Positions 32,289 to 41,862 of a DNA stretch of 64,000 nt are shown piece by piece. Made by a program: the position numbers and the translations under genes. The notes below the pieces were generated by a model. It was not told the DNA's origin, made no database searches, and saw only the letters and a list, made by a program, of their open reading frames with translations. This stretch comes from Candidatus Latescibacterota bacterium (GTDB lineage Bacteria > Krumholzibacteriota > Krumholzibacteriia > WVZY01): positions 124,001 through 188,000 of the forward strand of contig WVZY01000008.1 of assembly GCA_011772205.1 (NCBI GenBank). The letters run 5' to 3'. Within the stretch, counting starts at the first letter, position 1, and each line of letters starts with the position of its first letter.

Positions 32289-33953
32289 ATGCGCCTTAAA
32301 TATAGAATACTTCTTCACCTCATTTCGATAATTCTCTTCATCTCGCTATCCTTGTTTTTTTTCACCTGGATTCCGGACGATGCTTACATTAGTTATTGCT
32401 ATGCGAGGAATCTCGCCGCAGGAAACGGCTTCGTTTTCTATCCCGGAGAGAAGGTCGAGGGCTTCTCGAACTTTCTCTGGACGCTTTACTTGGGCGGTGC
32501 TTCGAGTATTGGAGCCGACATTGTTCGGACAGCAGTTATTACATCGCTTCTCTTCGCCCTGGGGGCGCTGTTTCTCATGCAGTGGCTCATTCGTGCCACC
32601 TGCCTTTACACAGGCGTGGAGACGATTCCCACACCCATAGAGCTCGCAGCTGTAACCATTCCAGCCGTTTTTTTCCCTTTGATTTTCTATGCAACCTCAG
32701 GTTTAGAAACTTCGGCCGCGCTGTTCTTCCTCGTGCTCGGCGTTCTACTTCATCTCGAAGCAAAAGTGAACCGCCGGTCATCGTTTCACGTGGCTGCATT
32801 GTTCGCTTTCCTCGGCGTTTCCCTGCTGCGGCCGGAGGGGATTATATTCCTGCTAATAAGCGCCCTGTTCCTTCTAGCCGACAGGCGGGCGCTATCGAAG
32901 CGAAAAGCCCTGCTCGTGGCGCTCCCTTTTGTTCTCTACGCGATTTTCGTTGCGGTCAAATATCTATACTTCGGAAGCCTGCTGCCCAATACATATTATG
33001 CGAAACCTGGAGCATCACTCCATTATTTGAAACCGATCCCTCGCGGATTTGGCTATCTCATCAACTTCTTCACAAAAAGCGGACTCGTCTTGCTCCTGCC
33101 TCTCGCCGTCTATTCCCACAAACGCCCCAAGGCGGCGTACGCGTGGCGCTACATTTGGAGCCTTACGCTGGGCCAGCTGGCGTTCATCATCTTCGGGGGG
33201 GGAGACATACTCAGGTTCGACCGGTTCACCCTTCCCTTCTTCCCGTTGCTCCTAGCCGCAACCTGCATGGCCTTCGTGGAGCTCACGCGAAACCACGAGC
33301 TTGCGAGCCAAACGGCAACCGAGCTGCCAGGGAACGCCGCCGGCTCTAATCACAAAATGCAACACGGCCGCAGGTCGCCGTTGCATAAAATTATCAAGAG
33401 AACGGCCCTGGCGAGCCTCATCATCATCTGCGGTCTCAATCTCGCTCAGATACCCATAGCAAAGGGAAAATACCGCTTTCACGATTGGATGCACGCTCAC
33501 ATTCAGAAGGAGACCGGAGTAATGCTTGCCGGGACCTTGCCGGCACACAGCAGCATTGTCACCAATGAGGTCGGTGCGTTTGCATACTACTCAGGTCTCG
33601 CAGTTATCGACATGATAGGGCTGACAGATAGGACCATAGCTCGAATTCTCTACGAGTCTTATATGACATATGGCGTAGGAGGAAGCGAATGGAGTGTAAA
33701 AGAGATTACAAAATACCTGCTGTCAAGGAAACCCGAGTGTATCGTCATTCCCGCATACCGCCCGCTCTCGCTGACGGATATTGATGCGAATAGAGATAGG
33801 ATGCATCTGCTTTGGCACACGATTCTGGCCGATAAGACTTTCCTCGACGAATATCGCTTTCTTACTTTCATCGAAGTTCATGCAATGAAATACTTATATA
33901 TCTTTATCGCAAAAGGAATTACTCCTAAAACGGAGCTTCCGGATCCCGGTTAG
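32289..33953 (+). CDS. GT-C-fold membrane glycosyltransferase
   Basis: 554 residues with about ten hydrophobic helices. The catalytic Asp30-Asp31 pair is in the first periplasmic loop (PDDAYISYCYARN), followed by GEKVEGFSNFLW, the layout of polyprenyl-phosphate-sugar-dependent GT39/AftB-type transferases. A soluble domain follows the last helix (~400-554). Residues ~350-369 are encoded by a copy of the hairpin repeat (33335-33396), in frame, in a predicted loop between hydrophobic helices. No strong Shine-Dalgarno is visible before ATG 32289. Sugar and acceptor are unknown. Confidence 0.82.
   Translation: MRLKYRILLHLISIILFISLSLFFFTWIPDDAYISYCYARNLAAGNGFVFYPGEKVEGFSNFLWTLYLGGASSIGADIVRTAVITSLLFALGALFLMQWLIRATCLYTGVETIPTPIELAAVTIPAVFFPLIFYATSGLETSAALFFLVLGVLLHLEAKVNRRSSFHVAALFAFLGVSLLRPEGIIFLLISALFLLADRRALSKRKALLVALPFVLYAIFVAVKYLYFGSLLPNTYYAKPGASLHYLKPIPRGFGYLINFFTKSGLVLLLPLAVYSHKRPKAAYAWRYIWSLTLGQLAFIIFGGGDILRFDRFTLPFFPLLLAATCMAFVELTRNHELASQTATELPGNAAGSNHKMQHGRRSPLHKIIKRTALASLIIICGLNLAQIPIAKGKYRFHDWMHAHIQKETGVMLAGTLPAHSSIVTNEVGAFAYYSGLAVIDMIGLTDRTIARILYESYMTYGVGGSEWSVKEITKYLLSRKPECIVIPAYRPLSLTDIDANRDRMHLLWHTILADKTFLDEYRFLTFIEVHAMKYLYIFIAKGITPKTELPDPG
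33335..33396 (-). repeat. Hairpin repeat element (HRE), copy D, inside the GT-C coding region
   Basis: ATGCAAC/GTTGCAT perfect outer stem and CGGCC/GGTCG inner stem (one G-T pair), with the conserved GGCTCTAATC-type left flank and AATTATC right flank. It lies in frame within the glycosyltransferase gene on the opposite strand to the coding direction. Confidence 0.65.
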
Positions 33954-34217
33954 CTCTCCCAGAAGCGAGCAAACGATGCATTCGATCCCGCGGTCATGGG
34001 CAACCGTTACAACTCGCACCATCCCTGAGCAGCGTCGTATGATGCGCACCGGATTTTTCTTGCGAACGCATCCATGGTGCGATAAAGTACGTCATTCATT
34101 GCTAGGATTAATTCTCTTCCCGGCCTGCATATTAACTCAGAACGAACTCTTGGCTGGACAGCTGGTCGGATCGTTTTACCATTCCGCCAATCTACCGTAT
34201 CGTTGTACGGCTAAGTC
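33954..34217. other. 264-bp intergenic region with alternative hairpins
   Basis: No gene seen. GATGCG (34041-34046) can pair with CGCATC (34067-34072), while CGCACC (34045-34050) can pair with GGTGCG (34076-34081). The two stems share bases and exclude one another. It sits 137 bp before the peptidase start. Confidence 0.35.
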
Positions 34218-35825
34218 ATGGTAATGGGTGATTTTTCGAAATTTCTACGAAATTATCTCTTAAAAGCTGAACCGCTCTCCAGAGAAGTCAACATCGCTTA
34301 CTGGAACGCCTCGATATCCGGGAAAAAAGAGGACTTCAATCGTTACGCCGACCTGCAAGTTAAATTGCAGCTGTTGCACTCCAAAAAAGAAGCATTTGAA
34401 AAACTCCGCCAGTGGAAAATGGATTCATCCCCCGCTGATCCTCTCGTGAAAAGACAAATCGAGCTCCTCTACAACGACTACCTCCGCAACCAAATCGATC
34501 CGAAACTGAACAAAAAGATCACAAAACTCTTCAGCAAGATCGAGAACCAATTCAACGTCTACCGCGCCAAATTAGATGGAAGAACAGTGACGAGTAACGA
34601 GATCATTCAGATACTCAAGACCAGCGAAGACTCGGACCACAGGAAGAAAGCCTGGGAGGCAGGCAAAGAGGCCGGCGCGCTCGTACGCGACGATCTGATC
34701 ACGCTCGTCAAACTGCGAAACGAAGCAGCCCACTCACTTGGCTATGACAACTTCTATGGTATGTCCCTGGCGCTGGGTGAGCAGAATGAAGAAGAAATCG
34801 TTTCCCTCTTCGACGAGCTGGAGACACTCACGCTCGAGCCGTACGAATCTATGAAAGACAGGGTTGACGAGTTTCTCGCAGCCAGATACCGAATCGCGCC
34901 GGAAGCGATTCGGCCTTGGCACTACGAAGATCCTTTCTTCCAAGAGGCTCCGAGGATTTTCGATGTCAACCTGGATCAATATTATGAATCGCAAGACATC
35001 CTGGACTTGATCAAGACATTCTACGCAGGCATCGACCTAGACGTCGAAGACATCCTCCAAAGAAGCGATCTGTTCGAAAAACCCGGAAAAGTCCAACATG
35101 CCTTCTGCACAGATATCGATAGAAAAGGGGACATACGGATTCTCGCCAACGTTAAAAACAACGAGAACTGGGCGGGAACGATGCTCCACGAGCTGGGCCA
35201 CGCCGTTTATATAAAATATATCGATGCCTCCCTTCCCTTTCTGCTTCGCGAAGAAGCGCACACATTTACCACTGAAGCGGTTGCTATGCTGTTCGGGCGA
35301 CTTTCCAAGGATGCGGAATGGATCCAGGCAACGATGCGGATTTCGGACGCCGAAAAACAGAAGATTTCGGAAGATCTCGGAGAGCACCAGCGCTTATCTC
35401 AGCTCATATTCACAAGATGGTGCCAGGTAATGCTGCACTTCGAGAGGGAGTTGTATAAGGATCCCGATCGGAATCTAAATGAATTGTGGTGGGATATCGT
35501 TTGGAAATACCAGCGTTTGACGCCACCTGAAAATCGAAATGCTCCCGACTGGGCTTCGAAGATCCATATCGTATCTGCGCCGGTATACTACCACAATTAC
35601 ATGCTCGGTGAGCTTCTTGCTTCCCAGCTCGACCACTATGTCCGTTCGAATATCGCTCAAGGTCCCGGAGAAGGAACTCTGTACCGCAGCCAACCGGAGC
35701 TTGGCAGGTATCTAAAAGAGAAGGTGTTTCAACAAGGCGCTCGATATAGGTGGAATCGAATGGTCGAGCATGCCACGAACGAAAAACTTACACCACGGTA
35801 TTTCGTCGATCAATTCGTTCGGTAA
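34218..35825 (+). CDS. M2/M3-type zinc metallopeptidase (gluzincin)
   Basis: 535 residues, mainly alpha-helical. Zinc motif HELGH at 324-328 is followed by the third-ligand segment EEAHTFTTEAVAMLFGRL about 20 residues later. The spacing and the words LPFLLRE and TEAVAM match bacterial proteins annotated as M2 (ACE-like) or related M3 oligopeptidases. No signal peptide, so a cytoplasmic oligopeptidase is likely. ATG 34218 and ATG 34224 are equally possible; neither has a strong Shine-Dalgarno. Confidence 0.85.
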   Translation: MVMGDFSKFLRNYLLKAEPLSREVNIAYWNASISGKKEDFNRYADLQVKLQLLHSKKEAFEKLRQWKMDSSPADPLVKRQIELLYNDYLRNQIDPKLNKKITKLFSKIENQFNVYRAKLDGRTVTSNEIIQILKTSEDSDHRKKAWEAGKEAGALVRDDLITLVKLRNEAAHSLGYDNFYGMSLALGEQNEEEIVSLFDELETLTLEPYESMKDRVDEFLAARYRIAPEAIRPWHYEDPFFQEAPRIFDVNLDQYYESQDILDLIKTFYAGIDLDVEDILQRSDLFEKPGKVQHAFCTDIDRKGDIRILANVKNNENWAGTMLHELGHAVYIKYIDASLPFLLREEAHTFTTEAVAMLFGRLSKDAEWIQATMRISDAEKQKISEDLGEHQRLSQLIFTRWCQVMLHFERELYKDPDRNLNELWWDIVWKYQRLTPPENRNAPDWASKIHIVSAPVYYHNYMLGELLASQLDHYVRSNIAQGPGEGTLYRSQPELGRYLKEKVFQQGARYRWNRMVEHATNEKLTPRYFVDQFVR

Positions 35826-35862
35826 CCCTTTCCCTGCCGCTAGCGCAACAACTACGCATGCT

Positions 35863-36900
35863 CTAGTCGTCATACTCTGCGATAAATTCTTCCGCCTTTT
35901 CTACCAGGTCCTTGTTGCCCAAGAAGAGTGGGGTCCGCTGGTGCAGGTCGGTTGGTTGAACATCCAGAATCGACCCTCTACCGGTGGAACCGTACCCGCC
36001 GGCCTGCTCGATGATGTACGCCATCGGAACGGCCTCGTAGAGCAACCGCAGCTTGCCGTGGGGTTTCTTTGGATCCCTCGTATCCGAAGGATAATAGAAT
36101 ACGCCGCCGCTCAAAAGCGTACGATGGATGTCCGAAACCATCGACCCGATATAGCGTAGGGAGAGCGAACGCGGAGCGCCTTCTTCACCCTGGAGCCAGC
36201 GTGTGTATCGTTGAATGCCCTCCGTCCAGTACTTTGTGTACCCCTGGTTGGCGCTATAGTACTTGCCGGGCTCCGGCAACCGGATATTTTCGTGGGACAG
36301 GAGGAACTCACCGATGTTCGGATCGAGCGTAAAGCCGTTCACACCGTTTCCGGTGGAATAGACCAGCATGGTGCTCGATCCGTAGACCATATAGCCGCCC
36401 GCTACGACGTCAGCACCCTTTTGGAGAACATCTTCGAGCGTCCCGCGTCCCGATGCCGATTTTCGCCTGTAAATGGCAAATATAGTTCCGACGCTCACAT
36501 TATAGTCGATGTTAGAAGATCCATCCAGCGGATCGAAAAGCAGGACGTATTTCCCGGTCGGGTGCCTGTCCGGAATTGGAATGATGTCCTTCTCTTCCTC
36601 GGAAGCCATGACGGCAAGACGCCCCGTGTGATTGTTCAGCTGAACGATCGTTCTGTTGGCGTATATGTCCAGTTTCTGCACCTCTTCACCCTGGATGTTT
36701 TCTTCACCGGCAGATCCAAGGATATCAGCCAGGCCTGCCCGGGTCGTTCGGCTGGCGATGAGCTTGCCGGCAAGGGCAAGGCTGTACAGAATCTGCGTGA
36801 GTGCACCTGTGGCATCGGGAAACGATTCCTGCTCGTGAAGGATGTGCCGTTCGATCGTTATAATACCCGGGTTTTTTCTGCTACTCGTTTTGGCTTCCAT
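35863..36900 (-). CDS. fbp: Fructose-1,6-bisphosphatase class I
   Basis: 345 residues from ATG 36900 (GGGGGC six bases upstream). The frame stays open to 36996 but that extension is not family-like. The metal/phosphate motif [10 protein letters not shown] and the C-terminal sugar-binding [20 protein letters not shown] are intact. Hydrolyses fructose 1,6-bisphosphate in gluconeogenesis. Single gene. Confidence 0.95.
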   Translation of the reverse strand: MEAKTSSRKNPGIITIERHILHEQESFPDATGALTQILYSLALAGKLIASRTTRAGLADILGSAGEENIQGEEVQKLDIYANRTIVQLNNHTGRLAVMASEEEKDIIPIPDRHPTGKYVLLFDPLDGSSNIDYNVSVGTIFAIYRRKSASGRGTLEDVLQKGADVVAGGYMVYGSSTMLVYSTGNGVNGFTLDPNIGEFLLSHENIRLPEPGKYYSANQGYTKYWTEGIQRYTRWLQGEEGAPRSLSLRYIGSMVSDIHRTLLSGGVFYYPSDTRDPKKPHGKLRLLYEAVPMAYIIEQAGGYGSTGRGSILDVQPTDLHQRTPLFLGNKDLVEKAEEFIAEYDD

Positions 36901-37082
36901 GTTTAGCCCCCATTCTCGATTACCCAACATCGCCTGACTCAAACCAACTGCAAAAAAGGCAAAGCAGCATACCTCGAATTTTCGCTTTGGCGTCAAAGCG
37001 GGTGTGGAAAACGCACGAAAAAAACAACGCCGTCGAAGCTTTTCATATAATTCATCATATCATTTCATGGTACATGAATCAA

Positions 37083-37108
37083 TAAAGAGAGCCTCTCTGT
37101 GAGAGGCT
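37083..37108 (-). terminator. Rho-independent terminator of the beta-barrel gene
   Basis: GAGCCTCTC/GAGAGGCTC-type stem with a 3-4-nt loop, followed on the minus strand by TCTTTATT. It lies 35 bp after the stop codon at 37143. Confidence 0.8.
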
Positions 37109-37142
37109 CCCTTAGAGAAATAACAGAAACTTAGTCAACGAC

Positions 37143-37742
37143 TTACCAGTACCAGCTGAACATTAGACTGCCTGAGACATAATTCGCCGATTGGAGATCG
37201 CCGCCAACGTTCATATACGCGAATTCGATCTCGGGCCCCAAGGCGAATTTCGGCGTCAACCGCGCTTCGTAACCAACGGCGCCGAGGATGCCAAAACCGC
37301 TGTCATCGATTTTTAGAGAACCTGTCCCGAGTCCAAATATAGTGGCTTCAGTCTCGACTGAAGCAGTGCCAAAACCGACACCGGCTTTGATGTACGGTCC
37401 GTTATTCCCTGGGAAGAATGTCGCGCCAAATGTGGCAACGCTGAAAACCCATGTTGCAGTTGCTGAGCCAAGACCAACCACTCCATACTCCTCACGCTTG
37501 AGCCAAGCAGAGCTTTCAAGGCCAATTGTAAGATTTGGTGCTACAGCATATCCAATCCTGAAGTTGCCAACGGCACCACCCGTCCTGCTGCCGGCGTCTT
37601 GAAACGTGGCGCTTCCACCACCGCCACCGAATCCAATAAAGAAGCCCGTCCGTTCGTGAGGATGCCCGGCAAGAGCGGGACTAACCTGGCAAACACCGGC
37701 TAACAAGAAGACCACGAGCGCGACCACGACCATATGTTTCAT
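37143..37742 (-). CDS. Outer-membrane beta-barrel protein (OmpA/OmpX-like porin fold)
   Basis: 199 residues from ATG 37742 (GAGGAGG six bases upstream). Signal peptide ending ALAGH, then alternating hydrophobic/polar strands with Gly/aromatic girdles (GFFIGFGGGGG near the N-terminus). The C-terminal residues FSWYW end in an aromatic, as required by the BAM signal. Probably an eight-stranded barrel. Function unknown. Monocistronic with its own terminator. Confidence 0.85.
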   Translation of the reverse strand: MKHMVVVALVVFLLAGVCQVSPALAGHPHERTGFFIGFGGGGGSATFQDAGSRTGGAVGNFRIGYAVAPNLTIGLESSAWLKREEYGVVGLGSATATWVFSVATFGATFFPGNNGPYIKAGVGFGTASVETEATIFGLGTGSLKIDDSGFGILGAVGYEARLTPKFALGPEIEFAYMNVGGDLQSANYVSGSLMFSWYW

Positions 37743-37872
37743 TCGAAACCTCCTCGCAAAGATTCGAGGGCGATACACCCTCTCCCCCGAGCCACTATAA
37801 ATCCACAGAAGAACTCAGCAAAGAGCGTGGACGAAATGAGAAACTCTGTCAAATGATTTCTTTGACGACGTG

Positions 37873-39315
37873 CTAGCCTTTGATCACGCCGATTGGCCGG
37901 ACTTCCACGACCTTTTTGAGGAGGCCCGCGTTGTACATCACATCGACCACTTCCGCAACATCCTTGTAAGCCTCCGGCATCTCTTCGGCAAGCGTGCGCC
38001 TGTCTTTGGCCATTACCGTCACGCCTCGATCTTTTAGCTCATCGCCGATCGAACGCCCTTTTCCGTGCCTTATCGCCGCAGAACGGCTCATTAATCGACC
38101 GGCACCGTGGCATGTGCTGAAGAAGGGATGTTCTCCGGTGATTGCCGAACCAACACAGAGGTAGGAAGCTGTCCCCATATCCCCGGGGACCAGAACCGGT
38201 TGGCCGATCGGCCGGTACAACTCGGGCAGGCGGGAATCCCCTGGCGGCAACGCTCGTGTCGCGCCTTTTCTGTGAACACACAACTTTTTCTGTTCCCCGC
38301 TGATCTCGTGCAGTTCGATCTTCGCGATGTTGTGCGACACATCGTAGAGAAGCCGGAAGCCCAGCCGTTCGACGGTGGTGCCGAAGCTTTCTGCAATGGC
38401 GCGCTGGGCGAGGACCATCAAGGTCTGGCGGTTGGCCCAGGCAAAATTGGCCGCGGCAGCCATTGCACCAAGATAGCCTTTCCCCACACTTGAATCCAGC
38501 GGAGCCGCCGCAAGCTGCCTGTCAGGAAGCTGGAAGTCATACGAGGAGGCCTTGGATGCCATCATCTTGAGATAGTCGGTGCAGACCTGGTGGCCGAAGC
38601 CGCGAGATCCAGTATGAATAAGAATCGTCACGCTTCCCTTATCGAGGCCGAATACTGTTGCGAGTTCCGGCGAGAACACATGATGTACATAACCCACCTC
38701 TAGAAAATGGTTCCCCGAACCCAAGGAGCCAAGTTGGCGCCTGCCCCTATCGATGGCATGCGTGCTCACTACATCGGGATCTGCTCCCGGCATAGCCCCA
38801 TTCTCTTCCGAGAAGGTTAGATCCCTGTCCGTCCCCATCCCTCCCTCGACAACGAATCGGGCACCATCTTTCAATACTTTTTTCAGGTCATCTGAATTCA
38901 TGTGTCCCCATCCCGACTCATGCGCCGAGGGACCGCATGGGACGCGCCCAAATAGGGTTCTTATCAGTTTGCCCACCTTTCCGCGCACCTCGTCGACCTC
39001 CAAGTCGCACGCGATCATCCGCACGCCGCAATTGATGTCATAGCCCACGCCACCGGGCGATACGACACCCCCTTCATCGAAGGCAGTGGCCGCAACGCCA
39101 CCAATGGGGAAACCATATCCAACGTGTACGTCCGGCATCGCCCAGGAGTAGCCGACGATACCGGGGAGATGGGCAACATTGACGACCTGATTGAAAGACT
39201 TGTCCTGCTGGATCAATTCAATCATCCGATTGTTTGCAAGGATTCTTCCCGGCACGCGCATACCGCCCTGCGCGGGAATTTCCCACAGCGTGTCGCTCTT
39301 TTTAATCATTTCCAT
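37873..39315 (-). CDS. rtcB: RNA-splicing ligase RtcB
   Basis: 480 residues from ATG 39315 (MEMIKKSDTLWEIP matches the family's N-terminus; AAGG ~8 bases upstream). GTG 39324 would add three residues. Manganese/GMP-site motifs are present: DVHVGYGFPIGG, the Cys ligand in YDINCGVRM, GSGNHF, HTGSRG, and the guanylylated His region STCHGAGRLMSRS. It ligates RNA 3'-phosphate (or 2',3'-cyclic phosphate) to 5'-OH ends. No archease gene is adjacent. The upstream gene is a SAM hydroxide adenosyltransferase. Confidence 0.96.
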   Translation of the reverse strand: MEMIKKSDTLWEIPAQGGMRVPGRILANNRMIELIQQDKSFNQVVNVAHLPGIVGYSWAMPDVHVGYGFPIGGVAATAFDEGGVVSPGGVGYDINCGVRMIACDLEVDEVRGKVGKLIRTLFGRVPCGPSAHESGWGHMNSDDLKKVLKDGARFVVEGGMGTDRDLTFSEENGAMPGADPDVVSTHAIDRGRRQLGSLGSGNHFLEVGYVHHVFSPELATVFGLDKGSVTILIHTGSRGFGHQVCTDYLKMMASKASSYDFQLPDRQLAAAPLDSSVGKGYLGAMAAAANFAWANRQTLMVLAQRAIAESFGTTVERLGFRLLYDVSHNIAKIELHEISGEQKKLCVHRKGATRALPPGDSRLPELYRPIGQPVLVPGDMGTASYLCVGSAITGEHPFFSTCHGAGRLMSRSAAIRHGKGRSIGDELKDRGVTVMAKDRRTLAEEMPEAYKDVAEVVDVMYNAGLLKKVVEVRPIGVIKG

Positions 39316-39428
39316 GGGATTCACCTTGCTTTCATTGTTCGCTCGCTTCCAAAAGCTTCACCACTTCCGGTTCAACACCAGGTCATACGCTCTCCTCGAT
39401 CATAATATCACTGTTTTCAAAGATCAAA

Positions 39429-40256
39429 TCAACACTCGAGAATCACATGAGCATCGCAAGGATCGGACAGGGAGAGAACATCCGCTGCCCGCCCCCTGTT
39501 AACGCTAACCTCAATGAGGTTCCAGCTGTTGAGAACTACCATGAATGTTCCCTGAGGTCTCTCGGAGTAGCATTGTTGCACACCCTCAACCACCCGATTG
39601 CCGATCTGAGCCCGGATCTTCCCGAAGGGGTGCCCAGAAAAAGCCTTGTCCAGGTGAGCTGATGTGATATTCGTCAGCACATTTCCAAACCGGTCGATAT
39701 ATCTGCCGCATCCTTCGATGCGATTCTTGCCCAGGCGTACTGTAGGAATGTCAATGGTAGCGAACGCATCCGCCGGATTTCCAAGCTCCTGCAGTGGTGT
39801 TCCGGAAGCTAGAGCACCGGCGGCCGGTGCGAATACGTCCCTTCCCAAAAATGTTTTTCCTGTCTCGGGCCGGAGCCGGAAGAGATCGAGACGATCCGTA
39901 TTGATCGCCATGCAGGTATCCACTTCATAACGCGCCACGAGGTCGCTGACGAGCCCATTGTCCGGAGCAACAACGTAGCGATCGCCAAGATCAAAAACAA
40001 GATTCTCCCTCTTGCCTCCAACACCCGGGTCCACTACAGCGAGGAAAATCGAGCCCGGCGAAAAGTAATCAAATACGGTAGAAAGGATAAAGCTGCCTTC
40101 CTCCACGGCTTGGGGGCTTATATCATGCGTGATATCCACTACACGGGCGTGGGGTGCTGCATGATAGACGGCGGCTTTCATCACGCCGACGTAAAAACTT
40201 CCGTATCCAAAATCCGAAATCAGAGCAACGAATCCGCCCGAAGGTATTTCAGCCAC
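39429..40256 (-). CDS. SAM hydroxide adenosyltransferase (DUF62/fluorinase-chlorinase family)
   Basis: 275 residues. GTG 40256 has AAAGGA six bases upstream. Family signatures include ISDFGYGSFYVG at the N-terminus, VDITHDISP, VDPGVGG and VAPDNGL. Members without a halide site hydrolyse SAM to adenosine and methionine; the halogenases are a small subset with an extra loop that I do not see here. Cytoplasmic trimer. Orientation and spacing (113 bp) allow co-transcription with rtcB. Confidence 0.9.
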   Translation of the reverse strand: MAEIPSGGFVALISDFGYGSFYVGVMKAAVYHAAPHARVVDITHDISPQAVEEGSFILSTVFDYFSPGSIFLAVVDPGVGGKRENLVFDLGDRYVVAPDNGLVSDLVARYEVDTCMAINTDRLDLFRLRPETGKTFLGRDVFAPAAGALASGTPLQELGNPADAFATIDIPTVRLGKNRIEGCGRYIDRFGNVLTNITSAHLDKAFSGHPFGKIRAQIGNRVVEGVQQCYSERPQGTFMVVLNSWNLIEVSVNRGRAADVLSLSDPCDAHVILEC

Positions 40257-40398
40257 ACACGGTCCTTTCGATGGCGTCCTGAAAAAAATGACTCGCCGAT
40301 GCGATGCGGCGACGATGCAGTGCCGCTATATTGAAATATCGAGTATCCATAAATAGTGTAGCATGAGAAAAGTTTTATAGGAAGACCGGAGCATGTCA

Positions 40399-41211
40399 CT
40401 ATCGTGTTCTGGACATCAGTCTCCGCAAGAAGCTGCTCTTTTTTAGCCAGGCCTTTTTGAGCTCGGGGATGAGTTCTCTGGTGAACCTATAGCTTTCTTC
40501 GATGATATCAGCAGAACTGTTGAAATCGACAGCGCTGTATCCATCGATATCCGGGTGGATCAAGAAGTCTGCATTCTTCACGGAATTCATGTAGTTCTTT
40601 TTCGCCATGAGACTGGTGATTTGCATGACAAGCTGGAGGATGTGCCTCGGAGGTTCATAAATAGCGTTCACACGCGCGAGATGGACGCCGATGATGAAAA
40701 TGTTCCCAATTTCTCTGAGCGTCTCTACCGGAAGATATTCCGATAAACCTCCATCCACATAATACTCGCTGTCAATTTTTACGGGGAGATAGATCTGTGG
40801 TATACTGCAGCTCGCCCGGACTGCAACGGCGAGGTTTCCCGAGTGGAACGCGTGTTTTCTTCCGGTGAGGAGATTCGTAGCAACGACGTAACAAGGGATT
40901 TTGAGATCCGAAAACGACAGGTCTCCGATCTGCTCGCGGACGAACTCTTCGATGCGTCCACTCGAAATGAATCCCAGGCGGGAAAGCCTTATACTAGCCA
41001 ATTTGCGCCAGCTCAAGTTGTTGGCAATGGTTTCCATCGATGAAACAGGCATCCCAGAAGCAAACATGCTGGCGACAATGCTCCCGCCGCTCGTCCCCGC
41101 TATGTAATCGATAGGGATGTCCTCTTCGAGGAGCGCTTTGATGACTCCAACATGCGCGACTGCTTTCGCGGTGCCGCCGCTCAATGCGAGCCCTACTGGA
41201 ATCCGTCTCAA
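40399..41211 (-). CDS. Patatin-like phospholipase family protein
   Basis: 270 residues. Ser-Asp dyad: nucleophile Ser41 in GTSGGS and Asp in the VDGGLSEYLP motif (~residue 158). The oxyanion-hole loop reads SGGTAKAVAH rather than the usual GGGxRG. RssA/YchK-like lengths and order. No signal peptide. A cytoplasmic or membrane-associated acyl hydrolase is likely. Single gene. Confidence 0.9.
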   Translation of the reverse strand: MRRIPVGLALSGGTAKAVAHVGVIKALLEEDIPIDYIAGTSGGSIVASMFASGMPVSSMETIANNLSWRKLASIRLSRLGFISSGRIEEFVREQIGDLSFSDLKIPCYVVATNLLTGRKHAFHSGNLAVAVRASCSIPQIYLPVKIDSEYYVDGGLSEYLPVETLREIGNIFIIGVHLARVNAIYEPPRHILQLVMQITSLMAKKNYMNSVKNADFLIHPDIDGYSAVDFNSSADIIEESYRFTRELIPELKKAWLKKSSFLRRLMSRTR

Positions 41212-41494
41212 TTTGCCTCCTTTTGGATGAAGCCTTTCCGCTGCCTCAGGGCTGAGAGATCAATGCCAATGCGATGGGATTCCATTCGACCCAAACTTGA
41301 ACTGCATTGAATTTGCCCAATGCTAAGAGCAAATCATGCCGTGAGACAACTGAAAACCTGGCAGCCGCCCCGACTTTGCCAACGAGCAGCGCCCCAGAAC
41401 CTCCCGGCTGGGATATATGCAGTAACTATGCCTGGAGACTAAGAGGTAGATGATTTTTTCCGGCGCCATCCGCTTTGAACTACCGGCTAGAAGA

Positions 41495-41821
41495 TTAGAT
41501 GGCCAGAGCGTCTTTGAGGAAGTCAAGATACGACTGTGATCCCATCGATATGTCGAGCGCGATAATTTCCGGAACCTCATAGCTGTGAAGCGCTTTTACT
41601 CTCTCTATGAGCCTCCCGAAACACGAGCGGTGAGTTTTCACGATCATCAACACTTCACTATCCTTTACGATCCGGCCTTCCCACCTATAGATGCTCTCAC
41701 ACCGTTCCACGAGATTGACGCACGCAGCGAGTTTTTCTTCAACCAGCGCCTCGGCGATTTTCTTCGCTTCATCCATTTTCCCCACTGTTACCAGAGCGAC
41801 CTGATAATGTTCGTTTCCCAT
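41495..41821 (-). CDS. cutA: Divalent-cation tolerance protein CutA
   Basis: 108 residues, the complete CutA1 trimeric ferredoxin-like fold, with LAACVNLVERCESIYRWEG, the conserved KTH segment and the VPEIIALDI strand. Its biochemical role is uncertain in general; it may bind small ligands or metals. It lies 42 bp after the PP-loop enzyme gene and is probably in its transcript. Confidence 0.95.
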   Translation of the reverse strand: MGNEHYQVALVTVGKMDEAKKIAEALVEEKLAACVNLVERCESIYRWEGRIVKDSEVLMIVKTHRSCFGRLIERVKALHSYEVPEIIALDISMGSQSYLDFLKDALAI

Positions 41822-41862
41822 GGACAGATCACCTTTCGAGAATTCGAAAATGTATTGAGACT

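Noticed and set aside
39325-39428. Expected archease gene next to rtcB
   Set aside because: The 104-bp gap is too short and has no reading frame; archease is absent here.
41323-41580. 85-residue minus-strand frame after cutA
   Set aside because: It overlaps the true cutA gene in another frame and has no family-like sequence.
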